From assembly GCF_900497805.2 (NCBI RefSeq), contig NW_020954610.1:35804835-35868834 (forward strand): 64,000 nt of DNA. The letters run 5' to 3'. Numbering within the stretch: the first letter of the stretch is position 1; every line of letters starts with the position of its first letter. The notes below the pieces were generated by a model that worked only from the letters and a program-made list of their open reading frames with translations, made no database searches and was not told the DNA's origin. This document shows, piece by piece, positions 10,683 through 20,074 of the stretch. The translations under genes were made by a program, and so were the position numbers. The DNA comes from Vombatus ursinus. Taxonomy: Eukaryota; Chordata; Mammalia; Diprotodontia; Vombatidae.

Positions 10683-11215
10683 TTAGAATCTTAGAGTCAG
10701 AAGGATGTTAGAAGTTGTCCTGAGTTCCATTCCCCTCATTTTATTATTTTCAATATTTTTATTTAAAAAATTTTTTTAAAATATACTGGGCTTCTATCTC
10801 ATCCAGGCTAGAAAAACAGGGGCCACTCATAGCCTGATTCTACTCTGATCTGCATGGAGTTTTGACTTGTTCCATTTCTGACATGATCTGGTTCTCTTCT
10901 CTTCAGCAGCCTCATGGCAGGCACTTCTGGGGCTCATTATATTAATGCCAAATAGTGCAAAGTCCTGATTGACATAGCCCCCTACAGCTCAGAACTCCTG
11001 AGCTCAAAAGCTCCAAAAGCCTCAGCCTCCCTAGTAGCAGGGATTATAGGCATGTGTTCCATTGTATTACAGATAAGGAAACTCAAACCCATGGAAATTG
11101 AGTGATTTATCCAAAGTCACACAGCTCACTAATTGCAGAACCTGGAGTGGGACACAGGTCTTCCAACACCTAGTTCAGCTCTCTGGTACTAATTCTACTA
11201 TTTTACCACTAGTAT
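10683..11215 (-). repeat. MIR3-type SINE, split by a 7SL retrocopy
   Basis: The left part reads AGAATCTTAGAGTCAGAAGG up to CCCCTCATTTTATTA. The right part resumes at ATTACAGATAAGGAAACTCA and continues AAGTCACACAGCTCACTAAT. The two parts form one antisense MIR3-like unit once the 10747-11059 insert is removed. Confidence 0.6.
10747..11059 (-). pseudogene. 7SL (SRP) RNA retropseudogene
   Basis: Read on the minus strand it follows signal recognition particle 7SL RNA nearly end to end. Matching blocks are CATGCCTATAATCCCTGCTA, GGGAGGCTGAGGCTTTTGGA, GAGCTCAGGAGTTCTGAGCT, GGCATTAATATAATGAGCCC, then GGAACAAGTCAAAACTCCAT and CTAGCCTGGATGAGATAGAA. The S domain is present, so this is not an Alu-like monomer. 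About 10 nt of the RNA 5' end are missing and the 3' side ends in an A/T-rich tail. It is flanked by CATTTTATTA (10737-10746) and CATTGTATTA (11060-11069), a 10-bp target duplication with one mismatch. That and the tail point to L1-driven retroposition. Many substitutions make it a non-functional copy. Confidence 0.85.
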
Positions 11216-11225
11216 TTATTAAATA

Positions 11226-11335
11226 CTGCATCAGCATGGTGTGATGAAAAGCAAATTGGCCTTGAGGTCAGGAAAACCTGGGTTCAAGTCCTTCTGAAAT
11301 AGTCTGGCTATGTGACCCCAAGCAAGCTACTTTTT
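11226..11335 (+). repeat. CORE-SINE head fragment
   Basis: Contains TTGAGGTCAGGAAAACCTGG, GTTCAAGTCCTTCTG and GGCTATGTGACCCCAAGCAA, then stops where an L2 begins. Confidence 0.6.
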
Positions 11336-11339
11336 TTTT

Positions 11340-12685
11340 CCTGCCTTTAACATTATTGATGACCATCTCCCTCTAGCTTTTCTCTTCTCTGTAGGTTTTC
11401 ATTATCTACTTCTCTTGGTTCTCTCCTTGTATTTGCCTTCATAGCTCCTTTGCTGAATCTTCATCTAGATCACGCATTGAGTATCTCTCCAAGACTCTGT
11501 CTTGGTGACTCTTTTCTTTTCTCTTTATACTGTCTAATTTAGTGATCTTGTCCATGGGTTCAAATATCATCTCAATGCACTTAGTTCCCAGAGAAGAAAA
11601 ACCAAGAGAAAGCCAATTTCAAAGGCAGAAACGATAAAACTTGACAACTGAATGGATATGGGGAGGTGAGAGGGTGAGGAGCTAAGGATGATACCTAGGT
11701 TGTAAGCCCGGGTGACAGATCAGATATGTGGAGAAAGTGAGAGTAAAGAGCCAAGGATGATAAAAAGTTTGTCCGTGGGACTGGAAGAATGGTGGTGTCC
11801 TTGAGAAAAATAGAAAGTTAGGAAGGGGGAAGAATTTTGGGGAAAAGATAACAAGTTCTGTTTTGAATGTATTGAGTTTGAGATACCTATGGAACATCCA
11901 TTTTGAGCTGTTCAAAAGACAAGTTGGTGTTCCAGTACTGAAGGTAAGGAGAGAGAAGCTTTGTTGTTTTTACCTTTGAAATATTCCTCATATGTGTCCC
12001 CTTCTCTCTTCTGACACTGTCACCAGGCTGGTGCAGGTCCTTATCGCCTCACACCTGGACTATTGCAATAGTCTGCTGATTGTCTCCCTGTCTCAAGTCT
12101 CTCCTCATTCCAGGCTATCCTCTACTCAGCTGTCAGAAAGCTCTTCCTAAAGCACAGGCATAACCAAGTCATCGCCTGTGGAATAAACCATAGTGGCTTC
12201 CTATTGCTTCCAGGATCAGTTAGAAAATCCTCCGTTCGGCTTTTAAAACCCTTTGTAACCTCTCTACTTTCTACCTTTCCAGTCTTCATACTTTACCTAC
12301 TTTGTGGTCCAGCGACATTGGACTCCTTACTGTTTCTCACACATTACACCCCATCCCTTAATTCCGTGCATTTCCACCTCCTGTCCCTCATGTCTAGACT
12401 CTCTCCATCCTCATCTCTTTCTCCTAGTTTCTTGCTTCAAGTCCCACCTTCTTCAAGAAGACTTACCCAGTGCTTCTTAATCTTCATGCCTTCCCTCTAA
12501 GATTATCACCAATTCATCTTGTATGTATCTCGTTGGTACACAGTTGTTTGCATGTTGTCTATCTTGTTAAACTGTGAGCTCCTTGAGAGCAGGTCCTATC
12601 TTTTGCCTTTCTTTATATCTCCAGCAATTAGCACAGTACCTGGCACATCATAGACAATAGACGCTTGTTCATTTCTGATTGACTC
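11340..12685 (+). mobile_element. L2-type LINE with an internal inverted block
   Basis: Three collinear parts of one L2 reverse transcriptase follow each other. The first (11340-11580, plus) reads FNIIDDHLPL, like FDTIDHSLLL. The second (11585-11962) is reversed; on the minus strand it reads SKWMFHRYLKLNTFKTELVI. The third (11963-12685, plus) covers the CRFYL-LVQ-LDYCNS part and the 3' end. Each part of the ORF is represented once, so an inversion in place explains it best; twin-primed insertion beside another L2 is the alternative. The copy is coding-dead. Confidence 0.75.
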
Positions 12686-12699
12686 AGTGAATCTCTTGT

Positions 12700-13450
12700 A
12701 CATGTCCTTTTAGCTCCATTCATACAACTACCACCCTCAAACAGGCTCTTATCATCATTCACTTGGACTACTCCAATAGCCTTTTATTTGCTTTCCCTGC
12801 CTTGGGTCTTTCCCTGTTATAAGCCATCATCCGTTTGGCTGCCAAAGTAATTGATTTTCCTAAAGTACGTGTCTTCCATGTCACTCCCCCTCCTCCCTCA
12901 CTTCATAAACTCTACTGATTCCGTATTAACCTCTAAGATCAAAGATAAAAATCCTCTGATTGGCATTTAGAGCCTTTCACAAACAGAGCCCTTTCTTTCT
13001 TCCCAGTTCACTCACTCACACCCTCCTCTATCCAGCTGCGTTGTCCTATGTATTGTTCCTTCACACAACACTCCATCTGCCAGTGGTGACTTTGCACTGG
13101 CTGTCTCCCCCCAGCCCTCTCCCACCTTTAGACTGCTCTCTCTTCTCACCTCTGCCTCTTAGCATCCCTAGCTTCCTTTGAGACTCAGCTCAAATTCTTC
13201 CTTATAGGAGGCCTTTTCCAGCCCTCCTCCCTCAACCTATGCACACAATGCCTTTCCCTATGAGACTACTTCCCATCTATTCTCTGTCTCTACACACACA
13301 CACACACACACACACAATCTGTCTTATGTATACAGTTATTTACATGTTGTATCCTATAGAATAAGAACTCCTTTTTTGCCTTTGTATCCTCAGCCTTTAC
13401 CACAGTGCTTGGAACATAGTAAGTCATTAATAAATACTTGTTGACTTGTT
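12700..13450 (+). mobile_element. L2-type LINE 3' part
   Basis: Repeats the module order of the preceding L2 (ACTTGGACTACTCCAATAGC, then the 3' end ACATAGTAAGTCATTAATAA), so it is a second adjacent copy in the same orientation. A (CA)n run at about 13293-13315 lies inside it. Confidence 0.75.
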
Positions 13451-13511
13451 GATAACCTCTCAGAACTCTAAGTCACTCTCTAAAAACATAGAAGGTAGTT
13501 TCCTTGTTCTG

Positions 13512-13655
13512 GAGCAGTTAAATAGCATAGTGAATAAAAGCATTGGACTTGATACAAGGAAGACCTGAGTCCAAATCCTACATCAGATACTTATTAGTTG
13601 CATGACCCTAGAAGTCAGTTAATTAATCTTAATTTCCTTATCTGTAAAATGTAGT
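13512..13655 (+). repeat. CORE-SINE / MIR copy
   Basis: Shows GCAGTTAAATAGCATAGTGA, GAAGACCTGAGTCCAAATCC and TTTCCTTATCTGTAAAATG. Confidence 0.65.
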
Positions 13656-13737
13656 CACAAGATTTTTGTGAACATCCACTAAGTTTACATATGCACAGTA
13701 TTTTGCAATTCTTAAAGCAAGGCATATATAATAATAG

Positions 13738-13740
13738 TTA

Positions 13741-13778
<38 letters not shown>

Positions 13779-13862
13779 GTCTGTATACATACACATATTC
13801 CAGATGAGGAAATTATGTATGGGTGTGTTTTTTATATACAAGCATATATATATATGTATATC
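13738..13862. repeat. (TA)n / TATG simple repeat cluster
   Basis: A pure TA run of about 30 bases is followed by TATG-type variants. A minus-strand Ile/Tyr-rich frame over it is an artefact of the repeat. Confidence 0.85.
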
Positions 13863-13864
13863 AA

Positions 13865-14745
13865 CTATTATTATTATTTTCTTCATCTGCTAGTTCCCTC
13901 TATCAATCAAATTACAGGTGCACTCCCTATCCCTAGTGATAAATAAACTTTTGGGGAATTGCTTTAGAACCTAATCAGTATTTATAACATTGTTTGAGTG
14001 GGAAAATGAGTCCAATGGCATAATAGAGAAAAGTGAACATATAAAGTCTCCTTCCCCATTTCTTAAGGAAGGCTCATGGTGTTTTGACAACATTATGTCA
14101 TATGCCAAGATGACTATCTAGAGGTCAGTGTAGCCTGCTGCTGTATAGGACATGATTTGGTCAACACCGCCTCTATTTTATGCTTTGTCTGATGTTGACA
14201 CTCGGAGAAATACAGTTATCTCTGTGGTTGTACCTATCAGAGAATCTTGTATGCTCTTAAAATATACCTAGGAGACATCTTGTTAAAGGAGAATCTCAAA
14301 GGTTTCATTTTCTCTATTAGATCAAAAGTTTTTTCTGTAATCAAAATATAATACGAATAGCAATGTCATATATTCTCCATACTAATCATATAACCAGGAA
14401 GATGAGGCCTTTTTTTTAATTTTTCCTGTAGAAAATTGTTTATGAAATCCTGCCCATTCCTTTCTCATGTTTTCATCAAGATCACTCTCTATACATGCAT
14501 AGGACATTCATAAAAAATGTTTTTAGAGGTAGAAAAGTAGACATATGTGTTAGTAATTGCTGCATTCTATTCATTTGCTCAGAGGAAGGGGATATAATGT
14601 TGCCTTTGATTCTCCATTCTTTTAGAATCTTCTCTGAGATATCTTGAAAATGGAACCCTAATTATTTTAAAAAATTTTTGACTCCAACATGGAATTTCAG
14701 TATTTCAGGTACTGTTCATCTTCCTACCTTCATCTCAATAATAAT
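13865..14745. other. intronic sequence, nothing recognised
   Basis: AT-rich, with no repeat that I can name and no exon-like block. Confidence 0.4.
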
Positions 14746-14754
14746 AATACTCAT

Positions 14755-15003
14755 AGCTAGCATTTATATAGCAGTTAAAAGTTGAGAACCTGCTGTGCAT
14801 ATATTGTCTCATGCTAATTCACAACGACCCTTTTGAGATAGGTGCTACTAATATCCCCATTTACAGATGAGGAAACTGAGGCAGACAGCGGTTATGTGAC
14901 TTATCCAGGGTCACAAAGCTGTAAGTGTCTGAGGTAGGATTTGAACTCAGGACTTACTGACTCCAAGTCTAACACTCTATCTACTATACCATCTAGTTGC
15001 CAA
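14755..15003 (-). repeat. full-length CORE-SINE, left arm of an inverted pair
   Basis: Plus-strand order is GCATTTATATAGCAGTTAAA, CCCATTTACAGATGAGGAAA, CTGAGGCAGACAGCGG, GGATTTGAACTCAGGAC, then ACCATCTAGTTGCC. This is a complete antisense element. Its head abuts the head of the next SINE on the other strand. Confidence 0.75.
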
Positions 15004-15238
15004 TATTGGACCAGGAGTCAGGAAAACCTGAGCTCAGGAAGACTGAGTTCAAATCTGGCCTTGGGCACTTACTATCTATGTCACCCAAGTCAAGTCACTT
15101 AACTGCCATCTGCCTCAGTTTCTCCATCTATATGGAATAAATAATAGCACTTCACTTCAATAGTGTTGTGAGGATCATGACCTAACATACATACAGCATT
15201 TTCTAACCATCAAGTGCTATATAAATGTTAGCTTATCA
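15004..15238 (+). repeat. full-length CORE-SINE, right arm of an inverted pair
   Basis: Reads GGAGTCAGGAAAACCTGAGC, GTTCAAATCTGGCCTTGGG, GTTTCTCCATCTATATGG, then the tail GCTATATAAATGTTAGCTTA. Same family as the copy ending one base to its left, in opposite orientation. Confidence 0.7.
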
Positions 15239-15629
15239 TTGCCATCTTGTTGCTATTGTTATCTAGCTACTCACATAGGCATACCTTGGAGATATTGTGG
15301 CAATATTGGTTCCAGGCTACTGCAATAATCAATATCTCAATCAAGCAAGTCACATGATTTTTTTTGGTTTGTTATGCTTACACTATACAGTGTAGTCTAT
15401 TAAGTGTGCGATAGTATTACATCTTTAAAAATGCACATATTTTAATTTTTAAAAATTCTTTGTTGTTAAAAAAAATGCTAACCATTATCTGAGCCTTCAG
15501 TGAGTGGTAATCTTTTTGCTGGTGGAGGATCTTGCATCAGTGTTTTTGGCTGCTGAATGATCAGGTTGGTGGTTGCTGAAAGTTGGGGTGTCTATGGCAA
15601 TTTCTTAAAATAAGACAGCAATGAAGTTT

Positions 15630-15793
15630 TGGGGCAGCTAGCTGATGCAGTGGATAGAGCACCAGCCCTGGAGTCAGGAGGACCTGAGTTCAAATCTGGC
15701 CTCAGACACATAACACTTACTAGCTGGGTGACCCTAGGCAAGTCACTTAACCCCATTGCCTAGCAAAACAAAAACAACAAAAAACAAACAAAC
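15630..15793 (+). mobile_element. WSINE1-like SINE nested in the Tigger1-like element
   Basis: Head GGGGCAGCTAGCTGATGCAG, body GAGTTCAAATCTGGCCTCAG and GGCAAGTCACTTAACCCC, then a CAAAACAAAAACAACA tail. The flanks at 15607-15629 and 15795-15816 carry the same transposon sequence beginning AAAATAAGACAGCAATG, a long perfect target duplication of about 22 bp. Confidence 0.85.
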
Positions 15794-16003
15794 AAAATAA
15801 GACAGCAATGAAGTTTGGGACATTAATTGATTCTTCCTTTCACTTGAACACTTAGAGCCTATTGTAGGGTTATTAATAGGCCTAATTTCAATATTATTGT
15901 GTCTCAGGGAATAGGGAGGCCTCAAAGAGAGGGTGAGAGTTGGGGAAATTGTCTGTTGGTGGAGCAGTCAGAACACACACAACATTTATCAATTAAGTTT
16001 GCT

Positions 16004-16151
16004 TTTTTTTTTTTTAATGAGGCAACTGGGGTTAAATGACTTGTCCAGGGTCACACAACTAATAACTGTTAAGTGTCTGAGGCCAGATTTGAACTCAGGT
16101 AGTCCTGACTCCAAGGCTGGTGCTATATCCACTGCACCACCTAGCTGCCCC
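16004..16151 (-). mobile_element. WSINE1-like SINE nested in the Tigger1-like element
   Basis: A T-run, then GGGTCACACAACTAATAACT, CCAGATTTGAACTCAGGTAG, ending CCACCTAGCTGCCC. The flanks AAGTTTGCT (15995-16003) and AAATTTGCT (16152-16160) form a 9-bp duplication with one mismatch. Confidence 0.8.
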
Positions 16152-16737
16152 AAATTTGCTGTCTTATACAGCATGGTTCATGGTAACCCAAAACAATTAC
16201 AATGGTAATATCAAAGATCACTTGATCACAGATCACAGTGACAGATATTATAATAATAAGGAAAAAGTTTGAAATGTTGTAAGAATTACCAAAATGTGAC
16301 ACAGGGACATGATGTGAGCACATGCTGTTGGAAAAATGGCATCAATAGATTTGCTTGACAGAGGGTTGCCAAAAACCTTCAATTTGCAAAAAGTAAAAAT
16401 ATCTGTGAAGTACAATAAAGCAAAGCATAATAAAATAAGCTATGATTATATAACATATCAGATATGTTACAGATACAGATATTTAGTGACTAAATAATGA
16501 TAATATTTCATTAAAGAACTGCTAGAAAATCTGTTTCATTTGACATCTCTTTCCAATTCCATCTAAAAATATTTTGGGGGATGATCTAGCTTAGTTGGAT
16601 CTGATTTCTGAAGGCTCATTTCCCATCCATGAATTTTTACTGTTTTATGAGGTGATATTATGCATACTCTTTCATCATCATAGTTTTTAATAGTTTGAAA
16701 ATGATACTGTATTCTAAATAAGAGCTACCTTCAACTT

Positions 16738-16893
16738 TTTTTGTTTTTTTGTTTTTTTGGTAAGGCAATCACAGTTGAATGACTTGCCCAGAGTCACACA
16801 GCTGGTAAGTGTCAAGTATCTGAGGCTAGATTTGAACTCAGGTCCTCCTAACTCAGGAACAGTGCTCTATCTACTGTGCCACCTGGTTGACCC
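16738..16893 (-). mobile_element. WSINE1-like SINE
   Basis: T/G-rich start, then GAGTCACACAGCTGGTAAGT, GATTTGAACTCAGGTCCTCC and GCCACCTGGTTGACCC. Confidence 0.8.
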
Positions 16894-16899
16894 TCCCTC

Positions 16900-17640
16900 T
16901 TTTTTTTTTTTGTCCTTTAACTTTCAGATCACCATGCTCTGTAAGGAGAAAAAATGTTTCCTGCCTGAGTTTGTTTCTGGGTTCTTTTGTCCTCCTAAGT
17001 GTGGCAACTATTTTGTATTTGTTAAATTTCTCCAAGAACTACAAGTATTTATGTCCCTTCATTTATTTTCCATTTTTCATAATCAAAATCAATTTAAATA
17101 AATCAGTCTGGATCAGTAATAATTTTACTAAGTGCCATCTTCTCCTCATTATCCTCTCTGGTTTTGAACTTTGCTCTAACCAGTTAATAATCTGACTACA
17201 GACAAATATATTGGTAACCCGTCATTTCCTCTCTGTTAATATATGATCAGTTTTGTTTTCTGTAATGCTAGGAGAAGGGTTTTCTGATAAAGAGCCAGCA
17301 TGGTTTCATTAAAAACAGGTAATACTAGGACTAACTTCATTTCCTTTTGAGACAAGGTTTGGTAAGACAAAGAAGTCATGGACTTAGGATGTAAAATGAT
17401 ACATGCATTTTCAGACACAGTCAATGTATTTATTTTTTGATTGACTGTGCATACATGTTAAAAGGGAGAGCTCCTACTACCAAGTAAGGAGAAGGCTGCT
17501 TAATGGATAGTGACAGACATTTTTTTAAAAAGAACATTAAAATATTTCAAGAATACTTAGAAAGTAACAGAAAGAAGCATGTAAGGGTCCAGCATTCTCT
17601 CTAATGCACCACCTAACTGCTTCCATTTAACCAAAGGATC
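16900..17640. other. intronic sequence, nothing recognised
   Basis: Phe/Leu-rich open frames near 16887-17195 have no recognisable domain or splice context. I see nothing else. Confidence 0.4.
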
Positions 17641-17649
17641 CTAAATTTC

Positions 17650-17803
17650 GAGTTAGAGATGACCCCAGAGAGCGTTTAGTAGACCTCATTTTATAGATTA
17701 AGAAACTGAGGTGAAATGACTTGTTCCCATCACAAAAGTAGTAAATGGCAGAATTAGGATTTGAACTCAGATCCAGTGAACACCAGTTCAATCCACTGAG
17801 TGA
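17650..17803 (-). repeat. MIR3-type SINE
   Basis: Plus strand shows CCTCATTTTATAGATTAAGA, AACTGAGGTGAAATGACTTG and GGATTTGAACTCAGATCCAG. Confidence 0.6.
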
Positions 17804-17804
17804 A

Positions 17805-18451
17805 AAAGGAAACTTGGTGTAAAGGAGGGATATTGGAGGTGGGGGGAGGAGATTCTGACCCTGTGTCTTTCATAAACCAACTGTTTCTATATATAATATG
17901 TCATAAGCCGAGAGGCTTTAACTTGGTTATGCATACTTCTGCATATTAGACATACAGGGACATGTGTAACTTTATATTCATAGAGTACTATTGGCCTGAA
18001 GCTATTATCCTGTAAACATGAAATTTCTATTAGCATAATCACTAATTGGAATCCTGTTTTTGGTTCTAGTTTAAAGGATAGTCATTTGCTAACCACCCAA
18101 TGCTTTAATGAGAATTGTAATATGTTCTACTGCCTGAGGCTGGGACCCATCTGAGATGCAAGTATACAAGTCGAATACACAATACACATATGAAAAGCAA
18201 CACTACCATCTCTTTGAGATAGTAATCACAGTATTAAACCAAAATGGAGCGTCAGTTCAAAAGAATGATTGAAGTTAACAGTAGATGGGTCCACATGCCC
18301 CTAATTAACTAATTTGCTAATAGCTGTTTCTTATTTAGAGATGTTCACTCACATTCTTCTTAGCTGTATAGAGTAGAATAGAAAATACTCAAGAGCTTTT
18401 AGCAAGTAAATATTAGGATATTTCCCCTAATTGTGAAAAAAAAATGCATAC
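17805..18451 (-). other. TMC1: TMC1 intron immediately downstream of exon 18452-18580
   Basis: On the minus strand the intron starts GTATGC at the donor. I looked through this stretch and the rest of 1-18451 for the next human-type block (EAKKFVSENEGALGKGKGK) on the minus strand and found no match. The intron is therefore probably longer than 18.4 kb. Confidence 0.5.
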
Positions 18452-18580
18452 TTTAGGACTTGGATCTTCTTTTCCATCTTCCATGGTTGACACTTGACTG
18501 TAGCAATGACTTGCCTTTTTTCATCTAACTCTGCCTTCATTCTCTCCAATTCCTCTTCATCAATTTCATCATCTTCATCT
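18452..18580 (-). CDS. TMC1: TMC1 coding exon, cytosolic N-terminal segment
   Basis: This is the third of three consecutive TMC1 exons (129 nt). It reads from a phase-2 start: A, 42 codons, then AA. The peptide begins [20 protein letters not shown] and continues [22 protein letters not shown], close to human TMC1 residues about 80-120 ([34 protein letters not shown]). The acceptor is CCCTTAAAG and the donor GTATGC. TMC1 is the pore-forming subunit of the inner-ear hair-cell mechanotransduction channel; this cytosolic region precedes the first membrane segment, and published work places CIB2 binding in the N-terminal region. The acidic [10 protein letters not shown] run and the PWKMEKK motif are family features. 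The Q in CQPWK replaces the human K. Intron phase matches the exon at 25026-25191, whose last two bases GC complete an Ala codon. The paralogue TMC2 is unlikely because the exon and its neighbour match TMC1 closely. Confidence 0.95.
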
Positions 18581-18900
18581 CTTTAAGGGAAGAAGAATGC
18601 ATAAAGTTAAAAGACAGACCCTAAGCTTGGCTCCATTTCCAAATATAAAAAAGACTGATATTATCATTGCAATGAATACTCAGCCCAATGTCCTTGACTT
18701 GAAAAATTGAATCATCAAGTTCTATCACTTTTATTTGCATCTTTTACCTCAAATTTCAAAAACAACTACACTTAAATGTTAATTTTTTTCTTTAATAGTT
18801 TTATGTTCTGAAACTGAGTTCTTTTCCAGATACTCAGGCATAAAACTAGACCTTTGGGGAAAAAGGGATATATGGAGTTTTGAGGGAGTTTTCCTCTCAC
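18581..18900 (-). other. TMC1: TMC1 intron next to the 129-nt exon
   Basis: Intronic, with a pyrimidine-rich acceptor side (TTCTTCTTCCC on the minus strand). I see no repeat. An exon-like block follows at 18901-18964. Confidence 0.6.
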
Positions 18901-18964
18901 CTTTCCATTCTTCCCCTTATCCATCTTGGCCATCTCCATCTTTGATTTTCTATTCAAACTAAAA
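18901..18964 (-). other. exon-like block in a TMC1 intron (candidate only)
   Basis: On the minus strand a 64-nt block lies between an acceptor-like TTTTGTTGGCAG and a strong donor-like AAG|GTGAGAGG. In the phase left by the upstream TMC1 exon it stays open and reads FSLNRKSKMEMAKMDKGKNG followed by K, a lysine-rich peptide. Its length is not a multiple of three, so joining it to the 129-nt exon would give a stop codon (AGA TGA) straight away. If real it would act as a truncating (poison) exon or belong to another isoform. I know of no such exon in human TMC1; chance is the default explanation. Confidence 0.2.
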
Positions 18965-19094
18965 CTGCCAACAAAAGATAATAAGCTAAAAGTGACAGTG
19001 CTATTTAATTACCCTCAAAATTTCAATTGGTCCTGTCTTAAGAAAGGAAGAAAGCGATATGGAAAAAAGTAAAAATATTTTATGGGATAATGGA

Positions 19095-19585
19095 TTTAAA
19101 GGTGTCGGGGCCTTATAGATCATTAAGTCCAATCCCTTTATTTTACAGATAAGGTAAAATGACTTATCCAAGATCATATAGGTAATGCATTGATTACCTT
19201 TGTGTCCCCCTCCATTAGGGCTCTACAGCATGGTCCCATGTATCCCCTTTCCAGAGGACCTGATTTTGTCTATACATATACATACATATATATATATATA
19301 TGTATATATATATGTATGTATGTATGTATGTGTCTCAATAGTTGTAAATTTCCATATCATATAAGAAGATCTATGGATGTACAACCATGCAACCAATTTT
19401 TCAAGTGTCATACTAACCCTAAATACTGAATAAACAACAAATAACTGATTTTTTAAAAAAAAAAGATTATATAGGTAACCTTACAATAGTAAGTGGCAGA
19501 GACAGGATTTGAACCTTGGTCCTCTGACTCCAAATTTACTGCTTTTTCTACTGTAGCATTGTACTTGGTGCTTCTAAGGCTCAAC
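19095..19585 (-). repeat. MIR3-type SINE, split by a retroinsertion
   Basis: The left part reads GGCCTTATAGATCATTAAGT and TTATTTTACAGATAAGGTAA. The right part reads AGTGGCAGAGACAGGATTTG then GGTCCTCTGACTCCAAATTT. The parts are continuous once 19186-19464 is removed. Confidence 0.65.
19186..19464 (+). mobile_element. short polyadenylated retroinsertion of unknown source
   Basis: A 279-bp insert ends in a 10-base A tail 20 nt after an AATAAA signal (19429-19434). It is flanked by GATCATATAGGTAA (19172-19185) and GATTATATAGGTAA (19465-19478), a 14-bp target duplication with one mismatch. This is what L1-driven copying of an RNA 3' end looks like. I do not recognise the source; it contains a TA/TATG run at about 19277-19332 and no convincing coding frame. 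It is not one of the SINE types in this window. Confidence 0.65.
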
Positions 19586-19628
19586 TGGTAACTCAAATGT
19601 ATTGAATGAGGAGTGAAGTTCACATATG

Positions 19629-19690
19629 GTGTGTGTGTGTATATGTATGTGTGTGTGTGTGTGTATGTGTAGGTGAGTGTGTGTATGTGC
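19629..19690. repeat. (TG)n simple repeat
   Basis: TG dinucleotides with TATG variants. A His/Thr-rich antisense frame over it is an artefact. Confidence 0.9.
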
Positions 19691-19863
19691 ATTTTTGTAT
19701 TTAAGTCAACATGGGACATTTCTTATTTATTGAGCAGTTGTGGTTTAACTGAGCAAGTCCTTTGTCCTCTGTACTTGTATTTCTCTGTTTAAAAAAAAAG
19801 CTATTAAGCTAAAATGTGAGAACAGTGAGGATGATATGTTTTCAAAGTTAGTAGTGGATTACC

Positions 19864-19991
19864 ATTCTCTCTCTGTCTCTCTGCCTCTGTACCTCTCTCT
19901 CTCTCTGTCTCTCTCTCTTTTTCTCTGTCTCACTGTCTCTGTATCTGTCTCTCTGTATCCGTGTCTGTCTGTCTGTGTCTGTTTCTCTCTC

Positions 19992-20024
<33 letters not shown>

Positions 20025-20072
20025 ACACATGTATGTATGTATGTAAGTATTTATATATGTGTGTATGTATAT
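19864..20072. repeat. compound simple repeat (TCTCTG)n-(CA)n-(TGTA)n
   Basis: Three adjacent microsatellite types within about 210 bases. Long open frames on both strands here reflect repeat composition. Confidence 0.9.
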
Positions 20073-20074
20073 CA

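Larger units (their letters stand above)
15276..16448 (-). mobile_element. Tigger1-like (pogo/TcMar) DNA transposon, internally deleted
   Basis: The left end GGCATACCTTGGAGATATTG, the interior AACCATTATCTGAGCCTTCA, TCTTTTTGCTGGTGGAGGAT, CACTTGAACACTTAGAGCCT and GGGAATAGGGAGGCCTC, and the right end ATACAATAAAGCAAAGC-type terminus match the eutherian Tigger1 consensus as I remember it. Most of the transposase region between about 15840 and 15860 is deleted relative to full-length Tigger1, leaving a roughly 870-bp non-autonomous copy. Two SINEs have inserted (15630-15793 and 16004-16151). The terminal repeats have decayed. Confidence 0.8.

Noticed and set aside
10977-11056. Alu-like wording (GCCTCAGCCTCCCTAGTAGC) suggesting human contamination
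   Set aside because: The similarity continues through the 7SL S domain, which Alu lacks, and target duplications lie in the marsupial-type MIR, so it is a resident 7SL retrocopy.
18901-18957. KMEMAK in the exon-like block as the downstream TMC1 KMMMAKK block
   Set aside because: It lies upstream of the 129-nt exon in transcript order and lacks the GKGKGK and WFAF text around it. The resemblance is a few residues only.
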